A stretch of 64,000 bases of DNA from Longirhabdus pacifica (GCF_004115085.1 NZ_QXJP01000017.1:19680-83679); one strand, 5' to 3'. Positions 35,644-45,823 are shown, counted from the stretch's first letter. A program made the numbers and translations. The notes: generated by a model not told the origin, from the sequence alone.

Positions 35644-36993
35644 TCACCAACCTTTTTCAGCTTCAGTTTCTAATAGTTGCGAACGTATATCAGATATTAA
35701 ATATAAAGAACCTGAGATAACAGCTAGATCCTGCTCATCTGTATGCAGTGTTTCTAATATATCTAACGCTTTTTCCCAATCTGATTCCACGTAGCATGTG
35801 ATGTTTCTTTTGTTTTCTTTCATCCATTGTTCCACAATATGAAATAAATCTTCCGCATTCATACGATAAGGAAATTGAGGTTCTGTAATAATCAAAGTAT
35901 CTACTATAGGTAGTATATGTTCAAAGTAGTTATCATGATTCTTGTTTTCCAACATTCCAACCATCATATGTAATTTTTTATACGTAAAGTTGTTAATCAT
36001 CGTATGTTTCAATGCCTTAGCAGCATCAGGATTGTGCGCTCCATCCACAAAAATACGTGGTTGTTTCTGCACTAGTTCCATCCTCCCTGGCCAGTGCAGT
36101 TGTTGGAGTGCTTCGTCAATCTGTTCTTTATCTATCACCACAGCGTAATACTGTCTCAACACTTCTATCCCCATTAATGCGGCCGCTGCATTTTTCACTT
36201 GATGCTCACCATGCAGTTGGATAGTGACTGGAGCTATGGTTTGAAACGGACCTTGAAAGTCAAAACGTTGTTTATTTTCATTTGGTTGTTGATGTATATG
36301 TTGTATATGAAAGTGCTGTCCTAACGTATACATGGTGCTTTGCTTTTGCTTAGCTGTCTCCGTTAGTACTTCTAATACCTCTTCCTGTTCTGCTGTGGTT
36401 ACGACAGGAACACCCGCTTTTATAATTCCTGCCTTCTCTTTTGCAATAGAAGAGATAGTCGGTCCTAATACATCCATATGATCATCGCTCACGTTTGTAA
36501 TAATCGATAGGAGTGGATGAACAATGTTCGTCGAATCCAATCTCCCACCGAGTCCTGTCTCCCAAACGACGAAATCGGGAAATGCAGTGCGAGCAAAATA
36601 GAGAATAGCGAGTAAGGTGACCACTTCGAACATCGTCGGGCTGCCTAATTCACTCTCTGCAATTTGCTCCACTACCGGTTTTATTTCATTACTCCACCTC
36701 AGCACTTCTTCTTCTGGAATCGGCATACCGTTGTAAACGATACGATCCGTAAAAGAAGTAATGTAAGGTGAAGTAAATAAACCTACATCATATCCTGATT
36801 TTCTGAGCATTGCTGTCATCATGACACAAGTAGATCCCTTGCCATTGGTTCCAGCCACGTGAATAAACTTTAACTTTTGGTGTGGATGGTTAAAATGAGA
36901 ACAGAGTTCCTCCATCCGCTTTAATCCTGGTTTCATACCTAATGATTTTAATGAGTTAATCCATTCAACCGCATCATGATAATTTTGGAACAT
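35644..36993 (-). CDS. folC: Folylpolyglutamate synthase / dihydrofolate synthase
   Basis: FolC adds glutamate to dihydropteroate and to folates. The 449-residue product shows KFIHVAGTNGKGSTCVMMTA (P-loop), SPYITSFTDRI, WETGLGGRLDSTN, ITNVSDDHMDVLG, EKAGIIKAGVPVV and FVDGAHNPDAAKALK. The ATG at 36991-36993 has GGAGG eight bases ahead. It lies between valS and murC on one transcript. Confidence 0.96.
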   Translation of the reverse strand: MFQNYHDAVEWINSLKSLGMKPGLKRMEELCSHFNHPHQKLKFIHVAGTNGKGSTCVMMTAMLRKSGYDVGLFTSPYITSFTDRIVYNGMPIPEEEVLRWSNEIKPVVEQIAESELGSPTMFEVVTLLAILYFARTAFPDFVVWETGLGGRLDSTNIVHPLLSIITNVSDDHMDVLGPTISSIAKEKAGIIKAGVPVVTTAEQEEVLEVLTETAKQKQSTMYTLGQHFHIQHIHQQPNENKQRFDFQGPFQTIAPVTIQLHGEHQVKNAAAALMGIEVLRQYYAVVIDKEQIDEALQQLHWPGRMELVQKQPRIFVDGAHNPDAAKALKHTMINNFTYKKLHMMVGMLENKNHDNYFEHILPIVDTLIITEPQFPYRMNAEDLFHIVEQWMKENKRNITCYVESDWEKALDILETLHTDEQDLAVISGSLYLISDIRSQLLETEAEKGW

Positions 36994-37033
36994 GCTCTGA
37001 TCCTCCATTTCACTTGCCAAGCTAGTGTATTCG

Positions 37034-39709
37034 TTATGATCTAAGTTTTTTCATTTCTTCTAGTCTTTGCGTTACTTTTTCTCTCTTCATGGTGTAATCG
37101 ATCTGTTTTTCTTTCTCTGCATCAATCACATGTTGTGGCGCTTTCGCAACGAATCCTTCATTTCCAAGTTTCTTCTCTACTCTTTCTACTTCTTTATTCA
37201 GTGTCGTCCACTCTTTTTCTAGTCTTTCTATTTCTTGCTCTACATCGACTAATCCTGCGAGTGGCAAATACATTTCGACCCCTGTCACAACGCCTGTCAT
37301 CACTTGTTCCGTAGGTTTGATATCCGTTCCAATTTGTAGTGATGCTGTCCCACAGAAATACTCTATTAGATGTTGGTTTTCCTTGATAGTAGAGAGAAGC
37401 GCTTCATCTGAAACATTCATTTTCATGTTTACTTTACGGCTCATTGGTGCTTTAACTTCTGCACGAATGTTTCTTACCGTACGAATGATATCCATCAACA
37501 ATTCCATTTGTTCTGCTGCTTCTGCATAATGGAACTGTTCATTTTGTTCTGGCCACGGAGCAACGGTAATGGTTTCTCCTTGATGAGGCAAGTGCTGCCA
37601 TATTTCTTCACTAATGTAAGGCATGAATGGATGCATTAACTTCATCGTTTGTTCTAATGTATATGATAAAACGGACATGGTTGTAGCTTTTGCAGTCTCA
37701 TTGTCTCCATAAAGATTGATTTTAGCAAATTCTATATACCAATCACATAAGTCATCCCAAATAAAGTTATATAAAATTCTACCTACTTCACCAAATTCGT
37801 AACGATCGAGTAAACGCGTAACTTCTTCAATCGTGACATTCAGACGATGTAATATCCATTTATCCGCTGTCTCCAATGGACCACTTAGATCGATATCTTC
37901 ATAACGGAATTCACCCATGTTCATCAAGACAAAGCGGGATGCATTCCAAATTTTGTTGGCAAAGTTACGTGCTTGCTCTACTTTGTCCCAGTGGAACTTT
38001 AAATCTTGACCTGGCGTTGTTCCTGTTAAAAGCATAAAACGCATGGCATCTGTTCCATATTTCTCAATAACTTCACTAGGATCTACACCATTGCCTAGTG
38101 ACTTTGACATTTTTCTTCCTTCTGCATCGCGTACTAATCCATGAATCAATACATCTTTGAATGGGGGTTGATCTGTAAATTCCAAGGCAGTAAAGATCAT
38201 TCTAGCAACCCAGAAAAAGATAATGTCATACCCAGTACTTAATACACTGGTTGGATAAAATCGCTTCATATCTTCTGTTTCTTCAGGCCATCCTAGCGTA
38301 GAAAACGGCCATAGAGCAGAACTAAACCACGTATCCAGCACGTCTTCATCTTGTTTTAAGTTACTGCTGTTACAATGCTTACATGTTGAAGCTTCTTCTT
38401 GTGAAACGGTAATCTCACCACAGTCTGCACAGTGCCAAGCAGGAATACGGTGTCCCCACCATAATTGTCTTGAAATACACCAGTCACGAATATTTTCAAT
38501 CCAACCTAAATATATTTTCTCAAAACGCTGTGGAACAAAGTTTACCCCGTCTTCATTTTTCTGTGCTTCAATCGCACGGTCTGCGAGTGGCTTCATTTTT
38601 ACAAACCATTGCGTAGATAAGTAAGGTTCTACTACTGCGTTTGTCCGTTCACTGTGACCGACTTGATGCGTATGCTCTTCAATCTGAATGAGAACGCCTT
38701 GTTCTTTGAGATCCGCAATAATCTGTTTACGACATTCAAATCGATCCATACCGTTGTAAGAAGCAGCATTTTCGTTCATCGTGCCGCTTTCATCCATTAC
38801 TAATATTTGCGGCAGATCATGTCTTAATCCTATTTCAAAGTCGTTAGGATCGTGAGCAGGTGTTATTTTAACCGCACCACTACCAAATTCTTTTTCTACA
38901 TAGGAGTCCCCAACGATCGGAATTTCTCTTCCTGTAATCGGAAGGATAATCGTTTTACCAATTAAATGTTGATAACGTTCATCTTTAGGATGAACAGCAA
39001 CAGCCGTATCACCAAGCATCGTTTCTGGACGAGTAGTAGCTACCGTTAGGAATTCATCACTATCTTTGATCGGATATTTTAAGTGGTATAGCTTACCTTG
39101 TACTTCTTTATAAATGACTTCAATATCTGACAATGCTGTTCTCGCTTGTGGATCCCAGTTAATAATATAGTTGCCACGATAAATAAGCCCTTTTTCATAT
39201 AGTTTGACAAACACTTCTCTAACTGCACGAGATAATCCTTCATCCAGTGTAAAGCGCTCTCTTGAATAATCTAAAGAAAGACCTAATTTTCTCCACTGTT
39301 CATGAATGGATTCACTGTATTTCTCTTTCCAATCCCATACTTGTTCTAAAAATTTCTCGCGACCGAGATCGTATTTGTTAATGCCTTCTTCCTTTAATTT
39401 TTGCTCGACTTTGGCTTGCGTTGCAATACCAGCGTGATCCGTACCTGGGAGCCAAAGTGTATCGAAACCTTGCATACGCTTCGTTCTAATAATAAGATCC
39501 TGCATGGAACAGTCTTGTGCATGACCAATGTGCAGCATGCCCGTTACATTAGGTGGTGGAATTACAACGGTAAACGTTTCTGCGTCTGGTCTTTTTCCTG
39601 CTTCGAAATATTTACCGTCATGCCAAAATGTATTCCATTTTTCTTCTATACTTTTTGGATCATATGTCGTAGACATGGATATAGATGGTTGTTGATTTTG
39701 TTCTTTCAT
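37034..39709 (-). CDS. valS: Valyl-tRNA synthetase
   Basis: The class Ia synthetase charges tRNA-Val and edits threonine. The 891-residue product has the HIGH signature ([20 protein letters not shown]), the editing domain ([17 protein letters not shown]), the KMSKS loop ([14 protein letters not shown]) and the C-terminal coiled-coil arm ([20 protein letters not shown]). The start is the ATG at 39707-39709 with GGGGGATAAAC ahead. An upstream T-box leader controls it. ValS-FolC-MurC would be made from one message. Confidence 0.98.
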   Translation of the reverse strand: MKEQNQQPSISMSTTYDPKSIEEKWNTFWHDGKYFEAGKRPDAETFTVVIPPPNVTGMLHIGHAQDCSMQDLIIRTKRMQGFDTLWLPGTDHAGIATQAKVEQKLKEEGINKYDLGREKFLEQVWDWKEKYSESIHEQWRKLGLSLDYSRERFTLDEGLSRAVREVFVKLYEKGLIYRGNYIINWDPQARTALSDIEVIYKEVQGKLYHLKYPIKDSDEFLTVATTRPETMLGDTAVAVHPKDERYQHLIGKTIILPITGREIPIVGDSYVEKEFGSGAVKITPAHDPNDFEIGLRHDLPQILVMDESGTMNENAASYNGMDRFECRKQIIADLKEQGVLIQIEEHTHQVGHSERTNAVVEPYLSTQWFVKMKPLADRAIEAQKNEDGVNFVPQRFEKIYLGWIENIRDWCISRQLWWGHRIPAWHCADCGEITVSQEEASTCKHCNSSNLKQDEDVLDTWFSSALWPFSTLGWPEETEDMKRFYPTSVLSTGYDIIFFWVARMIFTALEFTDQPPFKDVLIHGLVRDAEGRKMSKSLGNGVDPSEVIEKYGTDAMRFMLLTGTTPGQDLKFHWDKVEQARNFANKIWNASRFVLMNMGEFRYEDIDLSGPLETADKWILHRLNVTIEEVTRLLDRYEFGEVGRILYNFIWDDLCDWYIEFAKINLYGDNETAKATTMSVLSYTLEQTMKLMHPFMPYISEEIWQHLPHQGETITVAPWPEQNEQFHYAEAAEQMELLMDIIRTVRNIRAEVKAPMSRKVNMKMNVSDEALLSTIKENQHLIEYFCGTASLQIGTDIKPTEQVMTGVVTGVEMYLPLAGLVDVEQEIERLEKEWTTLNKEVERVEKKLGNEGFVAKAPQHVIDAEKEKQIDYTMKREKVTQRLEEMKKLRS

Positions 39710-39790
39710 CTGTTTATCCCCCTTCTCGTTTTTAACGTAAAGAAAAAAAGTAAAATAGTACAATAAAACAAAATAGTAAAATAAAACACA

Positions 39791-40032
39791 AAAAACCCCT
39801 CGTCCCAAAGGACGAAAGGTTGTTATACTTCCGTGGTACCACCTTTGTTTCACAGTAAATATACTGTGACACTTTATACAAATAACGGCTGTTACCGGCT
39901 TTAGCTAACCACTAGAGCAATTCCAAGGCGACTTCAGCAAATAACATCCTATGAAACGTTCCACCAATTCGTCTCACTCGCTGTAGGGTATTTTGCTTAC
40001 TATTCCTATTCATCATTTTTTTACGATATACT
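39791..40032 (-). promoter_or_regulatory. T-box riboswitch (valine) upstream of valS
   Basis: On the minus strand the leader has stem I sequences, the antiterminator T-box AGGTGGTACCACGG (39831-39844) and a terminator AACCTTTCGTCC / GGGACGAGGGGTT with a T6 run (39791-39821). A GTC triplet at 39930-39932, in GAAGTCGCC, is the likely valine specifier. Uncharged tRNA-Val would stabilise the antiterminator and let valS be transcribed. The specifier is placed by eye. Confidence 0.92.
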
Positions 40033-40038
40033 TATTTA

Positions 40039-40067
40039 ATGATAACGAGGAAATATTTTAAAGTCAA
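40039..40067 (-). promoter_or_regulatory. SigmaA promoter of valS
   Basis: On the minus strand TTGACT (40062-40067) and TATCAT (40039-40044) are 17 bases apart, just upstream of the T-box leader. Confidence 0.75.
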
Positions 40068-40153
40068 TATTTTTTGTTATAAATTCAGCATAACCAACAA
40101 ACGAAGGAACATACACATATATTATGCAAAAAATGAAAGAGGGAGGTTTTTTT

Positions 40154-40318
40154 ATGCAGCAGTTTTGGTGGAAGATAAGACATACGGTGCGAGCTGTTAT
40201 TTTTCCGCTAATTTGCATTCAATTTATTCGTACGCTGCTTTTGCCTACGCCTTTTGATGTGTTCATCTTGTTTTTATTATTCGTCGCTTATTTAGGTTTC
40301 TTACTTAAAATATATTGA
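40154..40318 (+). CDS. Small hydrophobic membrane protein (54 aa), unknown
   Basis: The frame MQQFWWKIRHTVRAVIFPLI onward encodes a short basic N-terminus and one or two transmembrane segments (about 13-25 and 34-53). A GGGAGG ribosome binding site seven bases ahead of the ATG supports translation. It is divergent to valS, in the interval where B. subtilis has ysxE. I do not recognise the family. Longer in-frame starts upstream lack ribosome binding sites. Confidence 0.55.
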   Translation: MQQFWWKIRHTVRAVIFPLICIQFIRTLLLPTPFDVFILFLLFVAYLGFLLKIY

Positions 40319-40319
40319 A

Positions 40320-40398
40320 TACTTCATCTTATACATCAACCTTTACGCCTGTCTACTGAGGCGCAAACTTTTATTTCATTGTTTCTCCATTCTATATA
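40320..40398 (-). repeat. Hairpin-1-only copy of the intergenic repeat, copy G
   Basis: This is reverse orientation: ACTTCATCTTATACATCAAC, core CCTTTACGCCTGTCTACTGA then GGCGCAAAC, then ATTGTTTCTCCATTCTATAT. Hairpin 2 is missing. In the forward reading the core is TTTGCGCCT / AGGCGTAAA, in which a G-T pair keeps the stem. Confidence 0.8.
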
Positions 40399-40422
40399 TG
40401 TAAGTTTCATACATTGCAAAGC

Positions 40423-40471
40423 AAAAAAAGGTACTACTCCTCTTTTCGGAAAAAGAGAAAAGTACCTTTTT
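40423..40471 (-). terminator. Terminator downstream of spoVID
   Basis: The arms AAAAAGGTACT(T) and AGTACCTTTTT pair with an inner CTCTTTT / AAAAGAG stem. T runs exist on both strands, so it may also end transcription from the small plus-strand gene. Confidence 0.85.
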
Positions 40472-40476
40472 AACAT

Positions 40477-42195
40477 TTATGTTTTTGGAATCGTTAAAAC
40501 ATTTCCTTCTTCCAATGTATCATCTTCTAATCGGTTATACATTTGCAGTTGCTTTGCTGATACACTGTATTTCTCTGCAATCGTGATGATCGTTTCATTT
40601 TTTTGTACAATACATAACTTTACACTTTGTTGCGCTCTTTGCTCTTCCTCTTCATCTTGATTCAAAAAGAGATTTTTCCACTCTACATGCTCAAAAGCAT
40701 CTTCGTCATCGTTTTCATTTTGAAGAGCGATTTTCATTTTTTTATCTGTTGCTGCTTCCTCATCTTCTTCAATCGTAATATTCAGCTCTTCATTTGTCAG
40801 TGGTTCAACACTGGACTCTTTCTCTGTTGCAAGCGGTTCAACGTTGGATTCTTTTTCTGCCGTAAGCGATTCAACATTGGATTCTTTTTCAGCTGCAAGG
40901 GGCTCAACGTTAGATTCTGTTTTCTTCCCCTTTTTCATTTCTTTTTTGGCTTTTTCTGGCTGCTCGTTAAGTTGCTCATTCACTTTTTTCTCTTTTGGTT
41001 CATTTGCTTTATTCGCGCTTTCGTTTGCTTTTTCTTTTTTCCCTGGCTTCATTTCTTTTAGCTTTTTCTTTTCTTCCTTCTTCTTCTCTTCTTTTTTCTT
41101 CTCTTCCATCGGTTTCTTTTCTATTTCTTTTTCTTCCTTTATTGGCTCACTAATTTTTTGCAACGGTGTTGGTTTGAACTTTTCTTTTCTTTCTTTTTGA
41201 AGCTTAGATAAAAAGCTGCTTTTCTTTTGTGATGTGGCCTCTTCACCACTTTGTTGAGCTTGTAAATCAGCCTCTACATTTTCGGCTTCTTCATTTATAC
41301 TCTCTTGCTGTTTTAGCTGTTGGTTTATTTCTGACGATTTTGGATGCTTTTCCTTTGCTTTTTCTTTTTGTGCAGCCTCATTGGATGGGGTTGCTTGAAT
41401 ATTTTCTTGTGGTTCACTCTGCTTTTTCAATGGTTTTGTTTTTTGTTCTGCTGCAGGTTTTTGCTCTTTTTTCACTTTTTCTTCTGCTTTAGCTGGACTT
41501 ACTTTCTTTTTCTCTTCTGCTTTAGGCTCTATCACCTTTTTAGGTTCTTCTGTTTCCTGTGCCTCTACATTTAAGGGTTCATTCACTTCTTTTTCCGGCT
41601 TTTCTTTCATCTTCTCTTCTTCTTTTTTCTTTGGTTTTATAGGTGGAGGAGAAGGTGGAGGCATTTTACCTTGCATTTTCTCTTTCCTATACTCAAAAGC
41701 ATACACGTCCAATTTTTCTTCATCGTTTTCTGTTGTTGCAGGATCTGTATCACTCTTAACCCAATCATACGTAATCACTTCTGATTGCTCTTCATGACTA
41801 TCCTTTTCTGGTTGAGTTGGCTGTACTAATTCCAAACCTTGAATAGCCAATACTCCAGAGACACTTAAACTCCGTGAGGATACAAAATCAAAATCGAACT
41901 GATCGACATCAACCGTTATATTATCAAACTGTTGGATCCGTGCCATAGGGAGAGTAATCTCAACAGGAATATAATGCTCAAACGACTCAAACGATTCTGC
42001 ATCTCTTTGCTCGGAAGCATTATAAACTCCAGAAAGTAATAAATGTCCTTTCAACAATGTTTGTTCTTCATTTGCCATTACTTTAATGCGAGGGGTAAGT
42101 TCTAGCTGTTCTAATTGTGTAATCTGATGTATGTCATTATTTAAATGTACTTGTTCCTGAATATCGAATCGAATTCCTTTGGAAGTATTCGACAT
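40477..42195 (-). CDS. spoVID: Spore coat morphogenetic protein SpoVID
   Basis: SpoVID drives coat encasement and binds SafA. The 572-residue product has a conserved N-terminal domain (GIRFDIQEQVHLNNDIHQIT to about residue 140), a long low-complexity Lys/Glu/Pro-rich region (about 170-450), a short tandem repeat, an acidic segment and a C-terminal LysM domain (CIVQKNETIITIAEKYSVSA to TIPKT). Two adjacent ATGs (42196-42198 and 42193-42195) are possible; the second has GGGAGG eight bases ahead. Location next to hem genes and valS is the Bacillus arrangement. SafA is encoded at 8.5-9.4 kb. Confidence 0.92.
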   Translation of the reverse strand: MSNTSKGIRFDIQEQVHLNNDIHQITQLEQLELTPRIKVMANEEQTLLKGHLLLSGVYNASEQRDAESFESFEHYIPVEITLPMARIQQFDNITVDVDQFDFDFVSSRSLSVSGVLAIQGLELVQPTQPEKDSHEEQSEVITYDWVKSDTDPATTENDEEKLDVYAFEYRKEKMQGKMPPPSPPPIKPKKKEEEKMKEKPEKEVNEPLNVEAQETEEPKKVIEPKAEEKKKVSPAKAEEKVKKEQKPAAEQKTKPLKKQSEPQENIQATPSNEAAQKEKAKEKHPKSSEINQQLKQQESINEEAENVEADLQAQQSGEEATSQKKSSFLSKLQKERKEKFKPTPLQKISEPIKEEKEIEKKPMEEKKKEEKKKEEKKKLKEMKPGKKEKANESANKANEPKEKKVNEQLNEQPEKAKKEMKKGKKTESNVEPLAAEKESNVESLTAEKESNVEPLATEKESSVEPLTNEELNITIEEDEEAATDKKMKIALQNENDDEDAFEHVEWKNLFLNQDEEEEQRAQQSVKLCIVQKNETIITIAEKYSVSAKQLQMYNRLEDDTLEEGNVLTIPKT

Positions 42196-42270
42196 CATGA
42201 CAACCTCCCTTCTTGATTCTCTAATATATATATTGAGGGAGGTGGATTTGCATACCATTTTTTTTACATG

Positions 42271-42302
42271 AAAAAACCCTTTATCATGAGATGACAAGGG
42301 TT
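42271..42302 (-). terminator. Terminator of hemE-hemH-hemY
   Basis: The minus strand reads AACCCTTGTCATCTCATGAT then AAAGGGTTTTTT, a stem with inner ATGA/TCAT pairing and a T6 run, shortly after the hemY stop codon. Confidence 0.9.
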
Positions 42303-42328
42303 ATCGTTAAATTATTGTATTCGTTTTG

Positions 42329-43759
42329 TTATTTCATTTCTTTTAAAAAATGCATCACATCATTAGCCGTGTCCTTACCTTGCTGTATGCAATCTGGAAG
42401 ACCGATTCCTTTAAAAGAGGCTCCCGTTAAAAAATGACCAGTAAAATGTTCTCGTACATTTTCTCTTACTTCAGCAATGAGTTGGGTATGACCAACTGGA
42501 TATTGAGGCATCGAATGGTATAAGCGTGTTGTTTCTACAAACATAGGTTTTGCCTTTACACCAATGAGTTCCTCAAGTTCTTGCAATACTTTCGCTTTAA
42601 TTTCAGCATCATTCATATGCATAAATCTCTCATCGCCCAAACGACCGACATAACAACGCATGAGTACGTTATCTTCACTGGCCACATGAGTCCATTTCGT
42701 CGATGTCCATGTACAAGCTGTAATAAACCTTCCTTCTTTTCGTGGTACAAGGAATCCTGTACCATCAAAAGACTGATGTATATGTTTTGCTTTAAAAGCT
42801 AATGCGATATTACCTACAGACGAATACTTAATTTGATTTAATTGATCAATAGATGGAACATCACCATATAAATGCGTCACATGGTTGGCTGGTATCGTAG
42901 TAATGACTGCATCTGCATCCATGCTACTTCCATCATCTAATTCCAAGCGTGTTCCGTTATCTGTTTTATGAATAGAAGAAACCGTGCAACTTGTTTTTAA
43001 CTGCACACCATCTAGCTGAGATACGAGTGCATCCACTAGTGTCATCAAACCTTTTTTATAAGTAAGAAACACACTTTTCTTGGCGTATTCCGGTAACTCT
43101 TGTGAAGCTTGTGTGTTCTTTTTGCTATTCGCTAAACCTAGGATGAGGCTGCGATATTTCTTTTCCAATTGCAAAAACTGCGGGAATGTTGCTTGAATAC
43201 TTAATTGATCAATATCACCAGCGTATATGCCTGCCAATAAAGGCTCTGCAATTTGTTCTGCAACCTCTTCCCCTAGCCTTCTTCTTAAAAAGTGACCAAT
43301 AGATTCATCTTCCATACTGTTATTTCTCGGCTTAATAAAATCTAATCCACATCGCAATTTACCGATGGGTGAAATCAAGCCACTCTTAACAAATGGAGCT
43401 ACTTTGGTTGGAATCCCAAACATAGAACCCTCTGGAATAGGATGAAATCGACCTTTGTGTAAGATGTATGATTTTTTTGTACTTGGATTCATCCCAATTA
43501 ATTGATCTTCAATTCCCAACTCTTTAGCTAATGTAATCATAGGTAGTTTACGTGATAAAAATGAGTCCGGTCCTTTTTCAATGATAAAATCATCACGATA
43601 TAACGTTTTAATTTTACCTCCAAATGTATCACTACTCTCTAACAGTGTAATGCGATAAGGAAGTTTTTCTTTTTTTACCAACTGTTGTACATAGTAAGCC
43701 GCACTTAAACCGGTAATGCCTCCACCGATGACGACGATATGTTTTGTTGGCTGCTCCAT
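42329..43759 (-). CDS. hemY: Coproporphyrinogen III oxidase (CgoX, formerly HemY)
   Basis: This FAD enzyme oxidises coproporphyrinogen III to coproporphyrin III in the Gram-positive heme route. The 476-residue product has the dinucleotide motif VVIGGGITGLSAAYYVQQL, GGKIKTLYRDDFIIEKGPDS, EPLLAGIYAGD and the C-terminal FAD block TGHFLTGASFKGIGLPDC. It is the last gene of hemE-hemH-hemY, four bases after hemH, and ends at a terminator. The symbol cgoX is the newer name. Confidence 0.96.
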   Translation of the reverse strand: MEQPTKHIVVIGGGITGLSAAYYVQQLVKKEKLPYRITLLESSDTFGGKIKTLYRDDFIIEKGPDSFLSRKLPMITLAKELGIEDQLIGMNPSTKKSYILHKGRFHPIPEGSMFGIPTKVAPFVKSGLISPIGKLRCGLDFIKPRNNSMEDESIGHFLRRRLGEEVAEQIAEPLLAGIYAGDIDQLSIQATFPQFLQLEKKYRSLILGLANSKKNTQASQELPEYAKKSVFLTYKKGLMTLVDALVSQLDGVQLKTSCTVSSIHKTDNGTRLELDDGSSMDADAVITTIPANHVTHLYGDVPSIDQLNQIKYSSVGNIALAFKAKHIHQSFDGTGFLVPRKEGRFITACTWTSTKWTHVASEDNVLMRCYVGRLGDERFMHMNDAEIKAKVLQELEELIGVKAKPMFVETTRLYHSMPQYPVGHTQLIAEVRENVREHFTGHFLTGASFKGIGLPDCIQQGKDTANDVMHFLKEMK

Positions 43760-43763
43760 GCCA

Positions 43764-44690
43764 TCATTCCCCTTTGTATGTGTTCCATATTACATCAGCC
43801 AAACATGAGATAAATAAAGGATCATCGTTTAATGATTCCACCCGTTTAAGGTTAAATTGCAATTCCTCTGCTAGTTGCTGACATTCTATGTCGATATCAT
43901 ACAATATTTCCAAATGATCCGAAGTAAATCCTATTGGACAAATTAAAATATGATCCCATTCTGCCTGAGCTTCTTTCAATGTATCTAATATATCTGGTCC
44001 AAGCCATGGCGTATTCGTTTGTCCAGCGCTCTGCCAAGTAAAATCCCAGTGTTCTAATCCTACTTGTGAAGCAATGGCTTTGGACGTTTCCATTAGTTGA
44101 TCTGGGTAAGGATCATTCATTTCTAAAATTCTTGTTGGTAAACTATGCGCACTAAAAAAAACTTTTACTTTATTTTGATCCACACCGAATGTAGGTAATG
44201 CTTTCTCTACTCTTTGTGTAAAACATTGTATTAACTTTGGATGTAGATGATAGCTATCAATCGTATGAAGTTTTATTCCTTTTTCGTCCGCTACAGCTTT
44301 GGCACGCTTCATGTAGCTGCCCACACTCATCGTAGAGTAGTGAGGTGCCAATACGATAGCAATAGCTTCCGTTATGCCATCTTTCACCATATCTTCTACT
44401 CCATCTTCAACAAATGGATAAGCATGTTTTAAACCTTGGTAACATACGAACTGTGTATCACTGTTCTTATCATTTAATGCTGCTTGGATAGCGGCAACTT
44501 GCGAGTTCGTATTTTCCCTTAGCGGGAAGACACCATCTCCAAATATAGCCTCATACCGTTCTTTCAATTCATTCAATTGTTCGGTAGTAGGCGGTTTACC
44601 ACGACGAATATGGGTATAATATTCTTCAATTTGCTCTATGCTTTCAGGTGTTCCATATGATAAGACAAGCACACCAATTTTATTAGACAT
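43764..44690 (-). CDS. hemH: Coproporphyrin III ferrochelatase (CpfC, formerly HemH)
   Basis: The enzyme inserts Fe2+ into coproporphyrin III. The 308-residue product has VLVLSYGTPESIEQIEEYYT, the catalytic His in KVFFSAHSLPTRIL and the Glu region ICPIGFTSDHLEILYDID. The ATG at 44688-44690 has GGGGG ahead and lies within the last codons of hemE (8-base overlap), so it is coupled to hemE. Confidence 0.96.
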   Translation of the reverse strand: MSNKIGVLVLSYGTPESIEQIEEYYTHIRRGKPPTTEQLNELKERYEAIFGDGVFPLRENTNSQVAAIQAALNDKNSDTQFVCYQGLKHAYPFVEDGVEDMVKDGITEAIAIVLAPHYSTMSVGSYMKRAKAVADEKGIKLHTIDSYHLHPKLIQCFTQRVEKALPTFGVDQNKVKVFFSAHSLPTRILEMNDPYPDQLMETSKAIASQVGLEHWDFTWQSAGQTNTPWLGPDILDTLKEAQAEWDHILICPIGFTSDHLEILYDIDIECQQLAEELQFNLKRVESLNDDPLFISCLADVIWNTYKGE

Positions 44691-45753
44691 GAAGTTTCCC
44701 CCTATGAGCGTTTTCAGCACATTTTTTCTTTGAATATTCATGTATAAAAGCTGTTAGTTGCTTTAGTTTATCTAATGAAGCTTCAGGAAATAAACCATGA
44801 CCAAGATTAAATACGAATCCTGGTTGTTCTAGTCCTTGATCTATAATATGTTTTGCATATTCATGAATGGTTTCTTGCGGGCCCATCAAAATCGTAGGGT
44901 CTAAATTCCCTTGAATGCTAAATTTGTCTCCGATGCGCTTGCGTCCTTCACGTATTGATACTCTCCAATCCACACCAATCATATCTGCCTGTAGATTTTG
45001 TAAAGTAGGCAACAGTTCACCCGAGCTCACGCCTGGGAAGTAGATTTTAACTTCAGAGAATGATTTTAACTCATCAAATATACGTGTGATCGTAGGCAAT
45101 ACATACTGCTTGAAATCTGATGGAGACAATGCACCAACCCAGCTGTCAAATAATTGAACAGCTTTGGCACCCGCTTTGATATGCGCTTTCAAATAAGTGA
45201 TAACCATATCGCCGAGTTTGTGCATTAATAAATGCCATGTTGCAGGATCATTATACATGAGTTCTTTTGTTCTCAAGTAATTTTTAGAAGACTTACCTTC
45301 CACTAAATAACTTGCTATCGTAAATGGCGCACCTGCAAATGTAATAAGTGGAACTTCCAATTGTTTATCTAAAATTTTAATCGTTTCTAGTATGTGAGGA
45401 AGATCACCTTCGACATCGATAGGTTTTAAACGCTCTACATCTGCCTTAGAGCGTATAGGATTATAAATAACCGGTCCTACATTTTTCACGATATCGAAGT
45501 CTATCCCTATAGATTGAACAGGGTTCATAATATCAGAATACAAAATCGCTGCATCTACACCTAGTTTATTTATTGGCATCATCGTAACTTCTGCTGCGAG
45601 TTCTGGTTGTTTACATATTTCTAACAAAGAATATTTCTCTTTTATTTTTCGATAATCTGGATCATATCGACCAGCTTGTCGCATATACCATACTGGCACA
45701 TGGGATATAGGTTGTTTACGACATGATCGTAAAAACGTGTCATTATAGCTCAT
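44683..45753 (-). CDS. hemE: Uroporphyrinogen III decarboxylase
   Basis: HemE converts uroporphyrinogen III to coproporphyrinogen III. The 356-residue product has PVWYMRQAGRYDPDYRKIKE, LYSDIMNPVQSIGIDFD, GAPFTIASYLVEG, FDSWVGALSP and FNLGHGLFPEASLDKL. The start at 45751-45753 has AAGGAG about 12 bases ahead; the upstream ATG overlaps a GAGG and would add 12 unrelated residues. It is the first gene of hemE-hemH-hemY with its own promoter. Confidence 0.97.
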   Translation of the reverse strand: MSYNDTFLRSCRKQPISHVPVWYMRQAGRYDPDYRKIKEKYSLLEICKQPELAAEVTMMPINKLGVDAAILYSDIMNPVQSIGIDFDIVKNVGPVIYNPIRSKADVERLKPIDVEGDLPHILETIKILDKQLEVPLITFAGAPFTIASYLVEGKSSKNYLRTKELMYNDPATWHLLMHKLGDMVITYLKAHIKAGAKAVQLFDSWVGALSPSDFKQYVLPTITRIFDELKSFSEVKIYFPGVSSGELLPTLQNLQADMIGVDWRVSIREGRKRIGDKFSIQGNLDPTILMGPQETIHEYAKHIIDQGLEQPGFVFNLGHGLFPEASLDKLKQLTAFIHEYSKKKCAENAHRGKLHV

Positions 45754-45794
45754 AAGTTCTTTATACTCCTTCCAAACAATAGGGTACATTCCTC

Positions 45795-45823
45795 ATTATG
45801 CTCTTTTTTTTACATTACCACAA
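45795..45823 (-). promoter_or_regulatory. SigmaA-type promoter of hemE-hemH-hemY
   Basis: On the minus strand TTGTGG (45818-45823) and CATAAT (45795-45800) are 17 bases apart, giving a predicted leader of about 35 bases before hemE. Confidence 0.55.

Noticed and set aside
40039..40257. 72-codon plus-strand frame overlapping the valS promoter and the small membrane gene
   Set aside because: It is in a different frame from the one with the GGGAGG site, and its beginning covers the valS promoter.
40627..41574. Long plus-strand open frames rich in Phe and Leu opposite spoVID
   Set aside because: They are the complement of Lys/Glu codons (TTT, TTC, CTT); the hydrophobic look is a composition effect.
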